Positions 51,979-60,880 of a DNA stretch of 64,000 nucleotides are shown here, in pieces; positions within the stretch are counted from its first letter, which is position 1, and every line of letters starts with the position of its first letter. Where the stretch lies: contig NZ_BNCD01000026.1 of assembly GCF_014656295.1 (NCBI RefSeq), positions 1 through 64,000 of the forward strand, given 5' to 3'. The position numbers were made by a program, and so were the translations under genes. The notes under the pieces are model-generated. The model ran no database searches. It saw only the letters and a list, made by a program, of their open reading frames with translations, and was not told where the DNA came from. The stretch is from Streptomyces sulfonofaciens (GTDB taxonomy: Bacteria > Actinomycetota > Actinomycetes > Streptomycetales > Streptomycetaceae).

Positions 51979-52183
51979 CGATCACCTCTCCACTCTCGGT
52001 CCTGCCCGGTGGCTGCTCCGGTTCCCGTCCGGCCCGGTGTGTCAGCCGCGCCCGGGCCCGGTGGTCCCCGGACCTCGCCCGGTCGCCCGCCCTGTCCCAA
52101 CTCTCAGTGCCGTCAGATCGACAGGCTGTCGACCGCGTGCCGTTTCGGCCGGTCGCCACCGGTCGTGTGCCGGTCGCCGCCCG

Positions 52184-53263
52184 TCATGTGGTGTATCTCG
52201 GCGCGGGCGGTCCGGACGTCTCGCCCAGGTCGTCGCGCAGCCACTTGTCGTACGACGCGCGCCAGCCGCTCCTGCGGTAGTCGTCCAGGATGTGGTTCAC
52301 GCGGCGGACCAGGTCGTCCGCGCCCTTCTTCATGGCCACGCCGTAGTACTCCTCTGTGAACGGGTCCCCCTTGATCTCGATCGTGGGGTCCTGCGCCGCC
52401 TGGCCCGCGGCGAGCGCGCTGTCGGTCACCACGGCGTCGGCCTCGCCGAGCTGGAGCCGTACCAGGCAGTCGAGTTGGTTGGGCACCTGGATGGAGATGT
52501 CGGCACCGAACGACTTCTTCCTGAGCTCGCTGAGCGCGGTGGAGCCGTCGGCCGAGCAGACCCGCTTGCCCTTGAGCGTGGCGTTGTAGCCGGTGATGCC
52601 GGAGCTCTTGGGGGCCACTATCTGCTGCCCGGTCTCGAAGTAGGCCGTGGAGAAGGCGACGTCCTCGGCGCGTTCACAGGTGATGGTCATCGTGCGCACC
52701 ACCATGTCGACGTCTCCGCGCTGGATCGCGGCGACACGCTGGCTGGTGGGCACGGCGCGGTACTGCACGGCGTCGGGATCGCCGAGGATCTGCTCGGCGA
52801 TCTCGTGCACCAGGTCTATGTCGAAGCCCTCCGGATCGCTGTTGTCGATCTTGTTCGGGTCCCGGTAGCCCCAGCGGTAGCTGCTCTGGTCGATCCCGAC
52901 GACGAGGTACTTCTTCTTCTTGATCGCGTCGATCGTCGGCCCGTCGGCGGGGGAGGGGCGCAGGCTGGCCTCCGGGTGGCTGCACGTGGCGGCGGCCGCG
53001 CGCTGCGCCTGCGCCGTGCCCGGGCCCGTGCCGTCCGCGCCGCCGGCGTGCTGCTGGGCCTGGCGCAGCGGCAGGAGCGTGAGGGCGGCCGTCAGGACAC
53101 AGGCCACGGCCATGGCCGCCACCCCGCCCCACCCGCGCAGCCGCGCGGTCGGCCGGCGCGTGCGCCGCTGCGGCCCTGCCGCGCCCGTCCCGGCGGGCCG
53201 CGCCGGGCACGCGCCCGTGGCTGCGCCCCCGCCCGCACGGCCGTCCGGTGGTGTCTCGCCCAT
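52184..53263 (-). CDS. glnH: GlnH-type amino-acid-binding sensor protein
   Basis: A 359-residue periplasmic-binding-fold protein. A single N-terminal membrane anchor (residues about 48-67, VAAMAVACVLTAALTLLPL) is followed by an SBP_bac_3 domain (KYLVVGIDQSSYRW onward, FDIDLVHEIAEQILG, VDMVVRTMTIT). No lipobox at the cleavage position, so it is probably an anchored protein. In mycobacteria GlnH binds aspartate or glutamine outside and signals through GlnX to PknG; no ABC permease or ATPase is encoded here, supporting a sensory use. Start ATG 53263, 14 nt after glnX. Confidence 0.88.
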   Translation of the reverse strand: MGETPPDGRAGGGAATGACPARPAGTGAAGPQRRTRRPTARLRGWGGVAAMAVACVLTAALTLLPLRQAQQHAGGADGTGPGTAQAQRAAAATCSHPEASLRPSPADGPTIDAIKKKKYLVVGIDQSSYRWGYRDPNKIDNSDPEGFDIDLVHEIAEQILGDPDAVQYRAVPTSQRVAAIQRGDVDMVVRTMTITCERAEDVAFSTAYFETGQQIVAPKSSGITGYNATLKGKRVCSADGSTALSELRKKSFGADISIQVPNQLDCLVRLQLGEADAVVTDSALAAGQAAQDPTIEIKGDPFTEEYYGVAMKKGADDLVRRVNHILDDYRRSGWRASYDKWLRDDLGETSGPPAPRYTT

Positions 53264-53277
53264 GCTGCCGCCCCCTT

Positions 53278-54891
53278 TCACCGGTACTCCGAGAGCCTGC
53301 GGCCGATGCCGAGCACGCCGCCGGCCGCGCCCAGTACCGCAAGCACCGCCGCACCGGCCGGCAGGCCCGACATCGCGTCCCGGCCGTCCTGGGCCGCCCG
53401 GGAGAACTCCAGTTGCTCGTGCTCCAGCGCCCGGCCGAGCTGCCTGTCGACCGCGTCGAACGAGTCGCCCGTCGACTGCTGGTCCTCGCCCGCGGACTGC
53501 TTCTCCGGATCGCCGATGACCTTCTTCTTCGCGCCGTCGTAGTCCCCGGCGTTGTCCATGTCGCGGGCGTCCTTGTGCCGGGCCTGCCACTCCCTGACGC
53601 TGGCCATCGCCCTGGTCACCGGGTCCTTGCCCGCGCGGTCGTCGGCCAGCGAGGCGGCCCTGCCCAGCAGGCCGCCGCTGCCGTCGGCCCCGCCGAGCTG
53701 CGCCATCTGCTGCTTGAACTCGTAGTCGAACTCGTCGACCGTCGTACCGTGCACGTCGCGGGTCTCGGCGCCGCGGCTGATCAGCGTCAGGTTCTCGTTG
53801 CCGCGGGCCTTCAGGGAGTCGATGCGGGCGTCGTCCAGGACGGTCAGGGAGAGCACCCCGTGGTCGTAGGACTCGTCGAGGTCCATGCGCGCGACCGTGT
53901 GCCCGACGATCAGCCACAGCAGGGCGGCCGTGCACGCGGCCGTCGCCGCGAGCAGGCCGGAGTTGAAGACGCGGTTGGTGCGCCGGTAGGTGCGCCGCTG
54001 GGCCCAGACGAGGGTGCCGAGCGCGACCACGCCCAGGCCGATCGCCGCCCAGGGATAGGGGGTTGCGTCGTCGTAGTCCGCGTGCAGTTGGTCGTTCTCG
54101 GTCTCATAGAGCCTCTCGGCCTGGTCCAGCATCTGCGTCTGCATCATGCTGTTCGCGTAGCGGAGGTAGGCGGCACCCAGGGGCAGGCCGTTGCGGTTGT
54201 TGGCGCGGGCGCGCTCGATGAGGCCGGTGTAGCGCGGCAGCAGTCTGTTCAGCTCGGCGATGGCCTTCGCCGACTCGGAGTCCGCCTCGGTGTTGGCCGC
54301 GGCGGTGGCCAGTTTCTCCGCGGCCGTCTCGATGTCCTTGGCGTACCGGTCCTGTACGTTCTTCGGCTCCTGGCCGCCGACGAGGAAGCCGGTGGACTCG
54401 GCGGTGTTGGCGTCGGCGAGCGAGCGGTAGATGTCGGCCGCGTCGGCGCTCAGCCGCTGGCTGTGGGTGAGCACCTGGTCGGCGGCGTCCGCCCGGCCGG
54501 TGGTCTGCCAGGCGGTGACGGCGCCGAACGCGAGGACGAGCAGGGCCAGTACGGCACCGATGATGCGCAGCCTGCCGGGTTCGGTCGCGGCTCCCGCGCG
54601 CAGCCGCTCGATCCCCTCCGCCCAGGCGGAGCGCCGGTCGGGGACCGGGCCGCCCTGGCCGCCCGGCCTGGCACCGCCCGGCCGCCCCGCCCCGGCCGAA
54701 GGCGCCGAGTGGACCGCGCGGGGCTGGGCGGGGGCGGCGGAGCCGGGCCGGGCCGGCGGAACGGCCGGCGCACCCGGCACCGGCGCACCCGGCACCGGCG
54801 CACCCGGCACCGGCGCACCCGGCACCGGCGCACCCGGCACCGGTGTCCCCGGGCCCGGTGGCACCGGGTTCCCCTGCGGCGGGTGTGTCAC
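53278..54891 (-). CDS. glnX: GlnX-type membrane signal transducer
   Basis: 537 residues with a Pro-rich N-terminus containing five perfect V-P-G-A-P repeats, then membrane helices at about residues 105-125, 285-305, 325-350 and 510-530. Two extracellular helical domains lie between them (e.g. TNTAESTGFL-like and DEFDYEFKQQMAQL). This topology matches mycobacterial GlnX, which couples GlnH to PknG. The GTG start is preceded by GGGAGG. It is the first gene of the operon; a -35/-10-like pair TGTGAA and CATACT lies at 54996-54969 with 16-nt spacing. Confidence 0.8.
   Translation of the reverse strand: MTHPPQGNPVPPGPGTPVPGAPVPGAPVPGAPVPGAPVPGAPAVPPARPGSAAPAQPRAVHSAPSAGAGRPGGARPGGQGGPVPDRRSAWAEGIERLRAGAATEPGRLRIIGAVLALLVLAFGAVTAWQTTGRADAADQVLTHSQRLSADAADIYRSLADANTAESTGFLVGGQEPKNVQDRYAKDIETAAEKLATAAANTEADSESAKAIAELNRLLPRYTGLIERARANNRNGLPLGAAYLRYANSMMQTQMLDQAERLYETENDQLHADYDDATPYPWAAIGLGVVALGTLVWAQRRTYRRTNRVFNSGLLAATAACTAALLWLIVGHTVARMDLDESYDHGVLSLTVLDDARIDSLKARGNENLTLISRGAETRDVHGTTVDEFDYEFKQQMAQLGGADGSGGLLGRAASLADDRAGKDPVTRAMASVREWQARHKDARDMDNAGDYDGAKKKVIGDPEKQSAGEDQQSTGDSFDAVDRQLGRALEHEQLEFSRAAQDGRDAMSGLPAGAAVLAVLGAAGGVLGIGRRLSEYR
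54769..54843 (-). repeat. Five perfect 15-bp tandem repeats in glnX
   Basis: Five identical copies of cgcacccggcaccgg encode V-P-G-A-P in the minus-strand glnX frame. In-frame copy variation would change only linker length. Confidence 0.95.
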
Positions 54892-55196
54892 CTGACCTCC
54901 CCCTGGGTCGTACGACGGTCACTTCCGCCCGGTTGCGCCAGGTGCGCGGGAAGAAGTCCACGGGCGCAAGTATGGCCGTCGTGACCGACATTCACACCAG
55001 CGTTGACGCGATCTTGTACCCGTGGCGCGCGGGGAGGGCCGCGGGTGCCGTCACGCGCGCCGGTCCGGCACCGCCGTCGGCGGCCAGGGCCACTGCGCGC
55101 TCCACGTGCGCCGTCACCCACCCGTCCTGGAACACGCCTTCGAAGGTGCGGCGGTTCCGTGCGCCGGGGGCTCGGGGTGCGCGGCCGGTGCCTGCG
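54892..55196. promoter_or_regulatory. glnX promoter region
   Basis: 305 nt with no gene between the sugar-kinase stop and glnX start. It holds the possible promoter described for glnX (54969-54996). Nothing else recognised. Confidence 0.4.
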
Positions 55197-56285
55197 TCAC
55201 CCGGCGGCCCCGAAATACGCCCGTACGCGTGCGTGCGCCTCTTCAGGGGCTCCCAGGTGGTCGAGGCCCAGCAGCGCGGCGCCCAGCACCGGGCGCGCCG
55301 TGACCACCTGCGGCACGGCGCGCGGGGCACGCTCGGCGAGCCGGGCGCGGACACCGTCGTCCAACTGCGGGTGACGGGCCGCGAGGAGGCCGCCGCCGAG
55401 CAGTACCGGCACCTCCTCGCCGAGCAGGTCGAGCCGCTTGAGGGCGACCGTCGCCATGGCCACCACCTCGTCCGCGAGCCGGTCCACGAGCGAGCGCGCC
55501 ACCGGGTCGCCGTCCGCGGCGGTGGCGAAGACCACGGGCGTCAGCTCCAGCTTCCGGGTCTCGTCGACGTCACCGAGGTGCAGTGCGGCGATCAGCTCGT
55601 ACATCGAACCGAGGCCGAAGTGCCCGGGCAGGGTCCGGGCCAGGGCCGTCGGGCCGCCGCGGCCGTCCTCGGCGCGCGCCGCGTGCCACAGCGCCTCCTC
55701 GGCCAGGCCCCCGCCGCCGCCCCAGTCGCCGGAGATCCGGCCGATCGCGGGGAAGCGGGCGGTGCGCCCGTCCGGGAGCATGCCCACGCAGTTGATGCCG
55801 GCCCCGCACACGACCGCGACACCGCGCGGCTCTGCCACGCCCGCGCGCAGGACCGCGAAGGTGTCGTTGCGCACCTCGACGCTGGCGCTCCAGCCGCGGC
55901 GGCGCAGCTCGGCGGCCAACTGCTCCTCCTCGACCGGCAGGTCGGCGTTGGCGAGGCAGGCCGAGACATGGCCGACGGCACGCGGTCCCGCGGGGCCCAC
56001 GGCCTGGGCCACGGCCTTCGCCACGACGTCCACGGCCGCCTCGGCGCCGGTGCGCGCCGGTTGGAAGCCGCCGCCCCTGGCGGTGCCGACGACCTGGCCG
56101 TCGGCGGCGATCAGGGCGACGTCCGTCTTGCTGTTCCCGGCGTCCACGGCGAGCACGGTGCCCGCGCCTGGTCCGACCGGCTCCGGGTGCGCGGTGGCTC
56201 GCTCCGTGTGCCGCGCGGCGCCGCCGGTGGAGGCCCTGGGAACGGCCGCGCACGGTGCTCCCGGTGCGGCGGAAGGAGGCGTCAT
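55197..56285 (-). CDS. BadF/BadG-type N-acetylglucosamine kinase
   Basis: 362 residues of the ASKHA fold. The phosphate-1 loop AVDAGNSKTDVAL and GDWGGGGGLAEEAL identify the BcrAD/BadF family that includes eukaryotic-like GlcNAc kinases. It likely phosphorylates a free amino sugar or sugar released by the GH4 enzyme. The start overlaps the GH4 stop as ATGA. The disordered Ala/Pro N-terminus of about 40 residues is extra. Confidence 0.85.
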   Translation of the reverse strand: MTPPSAAPGAPCAAVPRASTGGAARHTERATAHPEPVGPGAGTVLAVDAGNSKTDVALIAADGQVVGTARGGGFQPARTGAEAAVDVVAKAVAQAVGPAGPRAVGHVSACLANADLPVEEEQLAAELRRRGWSASVEVRNDTFAVLRAGVAEPRGVAVVCGAGINCVGMLPDGRTARFPAIGRISGDWGGGGGLAEEALWHAARAEDGRGGPTALARTLPGHFGLGSMYELIAALHLGDVDETRKLELTPVVFATAADGDPVARSLVDRLADEVVAMATVALKRLDLLGEEVPVLLGGGLLAARHPQLDDGVRARLAERAPRAVPQVVTARPVLGAALLGLDHLGAPEEAHARVRAYFGAAG

Positions 56286-57649
56286 GCCCACGCGAGGTGC
56301 TCCCGGTTGTGCGCGATCAACTGGTCGGTGAGGGCGTCGGCGTAGGCGTACTGGCCGATCAGCGGGTGGGCCAGCAGTGCGCGGAAGACCCGCTCGCGGC
56401 CGCCGCGCAGGGCGGCGTCCAGCGCCAGGTCCTCGTAGGCCGTCACCTGCGCGACCAGGCCCGCGTAGAGCGGGTCGAGCGCGGGCACCGGCAGCGGAGC
56501 GGCGCCGGTGGGGCCCACGGCCGCCTGGACCTCGATCACGGCGTCGTCCGGCAGGAAGGGCAGGGTGCCGTTGTTGAACGCATTGACGACCTGGTGGGGG
56601 CTGCCGGCGCCCCGGCCGCCGGCGGACGTCCCCCCGCCGCCCAGCAGCGCCGCCGCGAGGTCGACGGCCGCCTCCGAGTAGTAGGCCCCGCCGCGCCGGG
56701 CGAGCAGCGCCGGCTTCTCGTCGAGTGCCGGATCGCCGTACATCGCCAGCAACTGCTCCTCCATGGCGGCGACCTCGGCGGCGCGCGACGGCCTGGTGCG
56801 CAGCTCCCTGACGACCTCGTCGTGCGCGTAGTAGTACCTCAGGTAGTACGAAGGGACGACGCCGAGGCGGTCGAGGACGGCGCGGGGCAGGTGGAGGTCG
56901 GCGGCGACGGCGTCGGCGTGTTCGGCGAGCAGGGCGGGCAGCACGTCCTCCCCCCGGGGGCCGCCGAGGCGCACACTCGTCTCCCAGGTGAGGTGGTTGA
57001 GCCCGACGTGACCGAGGTGGACCTCGGACGGCTCGGTGCCGAGCAGCGCGGCGAACTTGCGCTGGAAGCCGATCGCCACGTTGCACAGGCCGACCGCCTT
57101 GTGGCCGGCCTTCAGCAGGGCACGGGTGACGATGCCGACCGGGTTGGTGAAGTCGATGATCCAGGCGTCGGGGGCGATGCTGCGCACCCGCTCCGCTATG
57201 TCGAGCACCACGGGGACGGTGCGCAGCGCCTTGGCGAGGCCGCCCGCGCCGGTGGTCTCCTGGCCGACGCAGCCGCACTCCAGCGGCCAGGTCTCGTCCT
57301 GCATGCGGGCGGCCTGGCCACCGACGCGCAGTTGCAGCAGTACGGCGTCGGCGCCGTCCAGGGCGGCGTCCAGGTCGCCGGTCGTGGTGATGGCGCCCGG
57401 ATGCCCCTGCCTGGCGAAGATCCGCTTGGCGAGGCCGCCGACCAGGTCGAGGCGGTGCGCCGACGGGTCGACGAGGACCAGCTCGGCGACCGGCAGGACG
57501 TCCCGCAGCCGGGCGAAGCCGTCGATCAGCTCGGGTGTGTAGGTGGACCCGCCGCCCACCACGACGATCTTGTGTGCCGCGGGGCGGGGCCCCTGGGCGC
57601 CGGCGTGGCGTGGGGCGGCTCCCCCGGTGGTCTCCTGCATGCGGTGCAC
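56282..57649 (-). CDS. GH4-family 6-phospho-beta-glucosidase
   Basis: 455 residues of glycoside hydrolase family 4, NAD and Mn dependent. The Rossmann start is VVVGGGSTYTPELIDGFARL; conserved LCNVAIGF, LGHVGLNHL and NPVGIVT motifs follow. The family acts on 6-phosphorylated or free beta-glycosides. Start GTG 57649 directly follows the permease TGA (TGAGTG); ATG 57640 is the alternative. It probably splits the imported sugar before kinase action. Confidence 0.9.
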   Translation of the reverse strand: MHRMQETTGGAAPRHAGAQGPRPAAHKIVVVGGGSTYTPELIDGFARLRDVLPVAELVLVDPSAHRLDLVGGLAKRIFARQGHPGAITTTGDLDAALDGADAVLLQLRVGGQAARMQDETWPLECGCVGQETTGAGGLAKALRTVPVVLDIAERVRSIAPDAWIIDFTNPVGIVTRALLKAGHKAVGLCNVAIGFQRKFAALLGTEPSEVHLGHVGLNHLTWETSVRLGGPRGEDVLPALLAEHADAVAADLHLPRAVLDRLGVVPSYYLRYYYAHDEVVRELRTRPSRAAEVAAMEEQLLAMYGDPALDEKPALLARRGGAYYSEAAVDLAAALLGGGGTSAGGRGAGSPHQVVNAFNNGTLPFLPDDAVIEVQAAVGPTGAAPLPVPALDPLYAGLVAQVTAYEDLALDAALRGGRERVFRALLAHPLIGQYAYADALTDQLIAHNREHLAWA

Positions 57650-58567
57650 TCAGCCCTTCACTCCGGTCAGCGTGACCCCTTCGACGAACGCCCGCTGCGC
57701 GAAGAAGAACACGACGATCACAGGGGCCATGACCAGAACGGTCGCGGCCATGGTCAGGTTCCAGTCGGTGTGGTGGGCGCCCTTGAACGACTCCAGGCCG
57801 TAGCTGAGCGTCCAGGCTCCGGGGTTCTCGGACGCGTAGATCTGCGGTCCGAAGTAGTCGTTCCAGGCGTAGAAGAACTGGAAGAGCGCGACGGCCGCGA
57901 TCCCCGGGCGCGCCATGGGCAGCACGATCCGCAGCAGCACCCGCAGTTCCCCGCAGCCGTCGACCCTGGCTGCGTCCAGGTACTCGTCCGGGATCGTCAT
58001 CAGGAACTGCCGCAGCAGGAAGATGGAGAACGCGTCGCCGAACGCCATCGGGACGATCAGCGGCCACAGCGTGCCGGACAGGCCCAGCTCCTTGGCCCAG
58101 AACAGGTACATCGGGATGATGATCACCTGCGGCGGCAGCATCATCATCGAGATCACCAGCATCAGCGACAGATGCCGGCCGCGGAAGCGGAACTTGGCGA
58201 GCGCGTACGCCACCGGCACCGACGAGACCACGGTCAGCACGGTGCCGAGGCCCGCGTAGAGCAGCGTGTTGCGCCACCAGGTGAGGAACCCCGGAGTGTC
58301 GAACACGGCGCGGTAGTTGGACCACTGCCAGGTGCTCGGTACCAGGTCGCGGGTCAGGGCCTGTTGGTCGGTCATCAGCGAGGTCAGGACCACGAACACG
58401 AACGGGAGGACGAAGAAGAGCGCGGCGGCCACCCCCAGGGCGTGCACGGCGATCCACTCCAGCAGCGCTGTGCGGCGCGCCCTGCGGGCGGCCCGGCCCG
58501 GCGCGGCCGCCCGGGTGGGACGGGCGGGCACGCGGCCCGCGGACGTGTCGGTCATCGCTTCACTCAC
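57650..58567 (-). CDS. Sugar ABC transporter permease (MalG type)
   Basis: 305 residues with six membrane helices. The EAA-type loop for ATPase contact is EYLDAARVDGCGELRVLLRIVLP. The start GTG 58567 overlaps the upstream permease gene by 8 nt. With the next gene and the binding protein it forms a CUT1 carbohydrate importer. Confidence 0.92.
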   Translation of the reverse strand: MSEAMTDTSAGRVPARPTRAAAPGRAARRARRTALLEWIAVHALGVAAALFFVLPFVFVVLTSLMTDQQALTRDLVPSTWQWSNYRAVFDTPGFLTWWRNTLLYAGLGTVLTVVSSVPVAYALAKFRFRGRHLSLMLVISMMMLPPQVIIIPMYLFWAKELGLSGTLWPLIVPMAFGDAFSIFLLRQFLMTIPDEYLDAARVDGCGELRVLLRIVLPMARPGIAAVALFQFFYAWNDYFGPQIYASENPGAWTLSYGLESFKGAHHTDWNLTMAATVLVMAPVIVVFFFAQRAFVEGVTLTGVKG

Positions 58568-59501
58568 CCGTCCCGATCAGCCCGCCCCTGCGCCGCATCA
58601 GCAGTGCGGTGAACGCCATGGCCAGCGCGAACAGCACCAGTGCGATGACGCACGCGGAGCCGTAGTCGAAGCGCTGGAACCCGAGGTTGTACACCAGTTG
58701 CGGCAGGGTCAGGGTCGACTTGTCGGGATAGCCGGGCTCGAACTGCTGCCCGGAGCCCCCGATGACGCCCGAGGCGACCTTTCCGGCCACCAGGGGCTGT
58801 GTGTAGTACTGCATCGTCTGGATGACGCCGGTGACCACGGCGAACACCACGATCGGCGAGATGTTCGGCAGCGTGACGTAGCGGAACCGCTGCCAGGCCG
58901 AGGAGCCGTCCAACTCGGCCGCCTCGTACTGCTCCCTGGGAACGTCGAGCAGCGCGGCCATGAAGATGACCATCAGGTCGCCCACGCCCCACAGCGCCAG
59001 CATGGTGAGCGCGGGCTTGGACCACGACGGGTCGTCGAACCATCCGGGTGCGGGCAGTCCTGCGCGTTCGAGGAGCGAGTCGACGGGACCCGTCCCGGGG
59101 TTGAGCAGGAACGCGAAGGCCATGGTGGCGGCCACCGGAGGCGCCAGGTACGGCAGGTAGAAGAGGGTGCGGAAGACGCCCGTGGCCGTCTTGATCCTGG
59201 TGATCAGCAGACCGATGCCGAGGCCGAAGACCACCCGGCAGGCGACCATGACCAGCACCAGCCAGAGGGTGTTCCACAGCGCAGGCCAGAACAGCGGGTA
59301 GGCGTCGAACACGTACGACCAGTTGGCGAACGAGTTCCACACGGGCGGTTTGAACCCGTCGTACTTCATCAGCGAGAAGTAGACAGTCGAGAGAAGCGGA
59401 TAGGCGAAGAAGACCGAGAAACCTATCAGCCACGGCGACAGGAAGGCCATCGTGCGCAAGCCGGAGCGGCGGCGCTTCGCGCGCAGGGTGTTGGTGCTCA
59501 T
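58560..59501 (-). CDS. Sugar ABC transporter permease (MalF type)
   Basis: 313 residues with six helices (first at FLSPWLIGFSVFFAYPLL). The EAA loop is EQYEAAELDGSSAWQRFRYVTLP. ATG 59501 follows the binding-protein gene by 16 nt. No ATPase gene is present; Streptomyces CUT1 systems commonly share the MsiK ATPase. Confidence 0.93.
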   Translation of the reverse strand: MSTNTLRAKRRRSGLRTMAFLSPWLIGFSVFFAYPLLSTVYFSLMKYDGFKPPVWNSFANWSYVFDAYPLFWPALWNTLWLVLVMVACRVVFGLGIGLLITRIKTATGVFRTLFYLPYLAPPVAATMAFAFLLNPGTGPVDSLLERAGLPAPGWFDDPSWSKPALTMLALWGVGDLMVIFMAALLDVPREQYEAAELDGSSAWQRFRYVTLPNISPIVVFAVVTGVIQTMQYYTQPLVAGKVASGVIGGSGQQFEPGYPDKSTLTLPQLVYNLGFQRFDYGSACVIALVLFALAMAFTALLMRRRGGLIGTGE

Positions 59502-59517
59502 CGCGGGCTCCCGGCCG

Positions 59518-60852
59518 TCACTTCTGCTGGGCGATGTCCGTGTCGATCTCCTTGGCGGTCTTCTCCAGGCCCGCCTTGAGATCGGTGGTGGCGCCCTTCT
59601 CGTAGGAGAAGCCGAGGTTCTGGATCGAGGTGAGGTACTGGCCGCCGTTCGGGGAGGCCGGGGTGGTGGTGCTGTGCGGGTTCTGGGCGATGTCCAGGAA
59701 GGTCTTGAAGCGCGGATCGTACGACAGCCTGCCGGACTTCAGGGCGGCCAGCGTGGAGGGCACGTTGTGGATGGCGTTGGCGAAGTCCACCACCGCGTCG
59801 GTGTCGGTGGTCAGGAACTTCACGAACTCCCAGGCGGCGTTCTGCTTCTTGCTGGTGGCGGCTATCCCGGCGATGGTGCCGGTGATGTAGCCCTTGCCGT
59901 ACTGCTCGCGCTGGTCGTCGGGCACCGGCAGCGGCGCGACGCCGATCCGGAAGTGCGGATGGGCGGCCTCGGCCATGCCGAGCCGCCACTCCCCGTCGAG
60001 CTGCATGGCGACCTGCCCGGTCTGGAAGGGGTGCTTGGCGCCCCACTCGTCGCCGAAGGTGGACCGGTACTTCTCCAGCTTCCGGTAACCGCCCAGATCG
60101 TCGACGAGCTTCTTCTGGAACGCGAAGCCCTTGGCGAGGGCCGGGTCCTCGGCCACGGACGAGGTGCCGTCCTCGGCGAAGTACGTCGGCGACCACTGCG
60201 CGAAGTAGTGCTCGGTCGTCGATTCGTAGCCGTGGTAGGTCGGCATGAAGCCGAGCTGTGCGTACGAGTCGCCCTCGGGCCTCGTCAGCTTCTTCGCGTC
60301 GGCCTCGAACTCCGACCAGGTCCTCGGCGGCGCCTTGATGCCGGCCGCCTCGAACGCGTCCTTGTTGTAGTACAGGCCGTAGGCGTCGCCGAGCAGCGGG
60401 GCCGCGCAGCGCACGCCGTCGTACTGGGTGTAGTCGGCCATCGGCTTCGGGAACGTCTTCAGCGGGTCGATGCCCGACTTCTGAAAGAACGGCTCCAGGT
60501 CGACGAAGGCACCGGAGGAGCAGAACTTGCCGACGTTGTTGGTGGTGAAGGAGGAGACCACGTCCGGCGCGTCCGCGCCGCCCGCCCGCAGCGCCTGGTT
60601 GACCTTGTCGTCGTTGATGTTGCCGACGACCTTCACATGGATGTTGGGGTGGGCCTTCTCGAAGGCCCGCACGTCCGCGTCCACCGCCTTCACCTCGTTC
60701 GGTGCGCTCCAGCCGTGCCAGAACGTGATGGTGGTCTCCTCGGAGGCGTCGTCCGTGGCACCGGAGCCCGACTGCCCGGTACACGCCGCGGCGAACAGGG
60801 CGGTGGAGGCGACGGCGAGCGCCGCGGCGGCCTTCCTACGGCTTACGGACAT
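59518..60852 (-). CDS. Extracellular sugar-binding lipoprotein
   Basis: 444 residues: a signal peptide with a lipobox-like LFAAAC, then a type 1 solute-binding fold (ITFWHGWSAPNEVKAVDADV, GAFVDLEPFFQKSG, AMQLDGEWRLG). It delivers a sugar to the two permeases. ATG 60852 has GGGAG six bases upstream; another ATG at 60858 is possible. Substrate is likely a beta-glycoside or amino sugar judging from the GH4 and kinase genes. Confidence 0.93.
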   Translation of the reverse strand: MSVSRRKAAAALAVASTALFAAACTGQSGSGATDDASEETTITFWHGWSAPNEVKAVDADVRAFEKAHPNIHVKVVGNINDDKVNQALRAGGADAPDVVSSFTTNNVGKFCSSGAFVDLEPFFQKSGIDPLKTFPKPMADYTQYDGVRCAAPLLGDAYGLYYNKDAFEAAGIKAPPRTWSEFEADAKKLTRPEGDSYAQLGFMPTYHGYESTTEHYFAQWSPTYFAEDGTSSVAEDPALAKGFAFQKKLVDDLGGYRKLEKYRSTFGDEWGAKHPFQTGQVAMQLDGEWRLGMAEAAHPHFRIGVAPLPVPDDQREQYGKGYITGTIAGIAATSKKQNAAWEFVKFLTTDTDAVVDFANAIHNVPSTLAALKSGRLSYDPRFKTFLDIAQNPHSTTTPASPNGGQYLTSIQNLGFSYEKGATTDLKAGLEKTAKEIDTDIAQQK

Positions 60853-60880
60853 GGGCATCTCCCAGGGATGAGGGGGCGGG

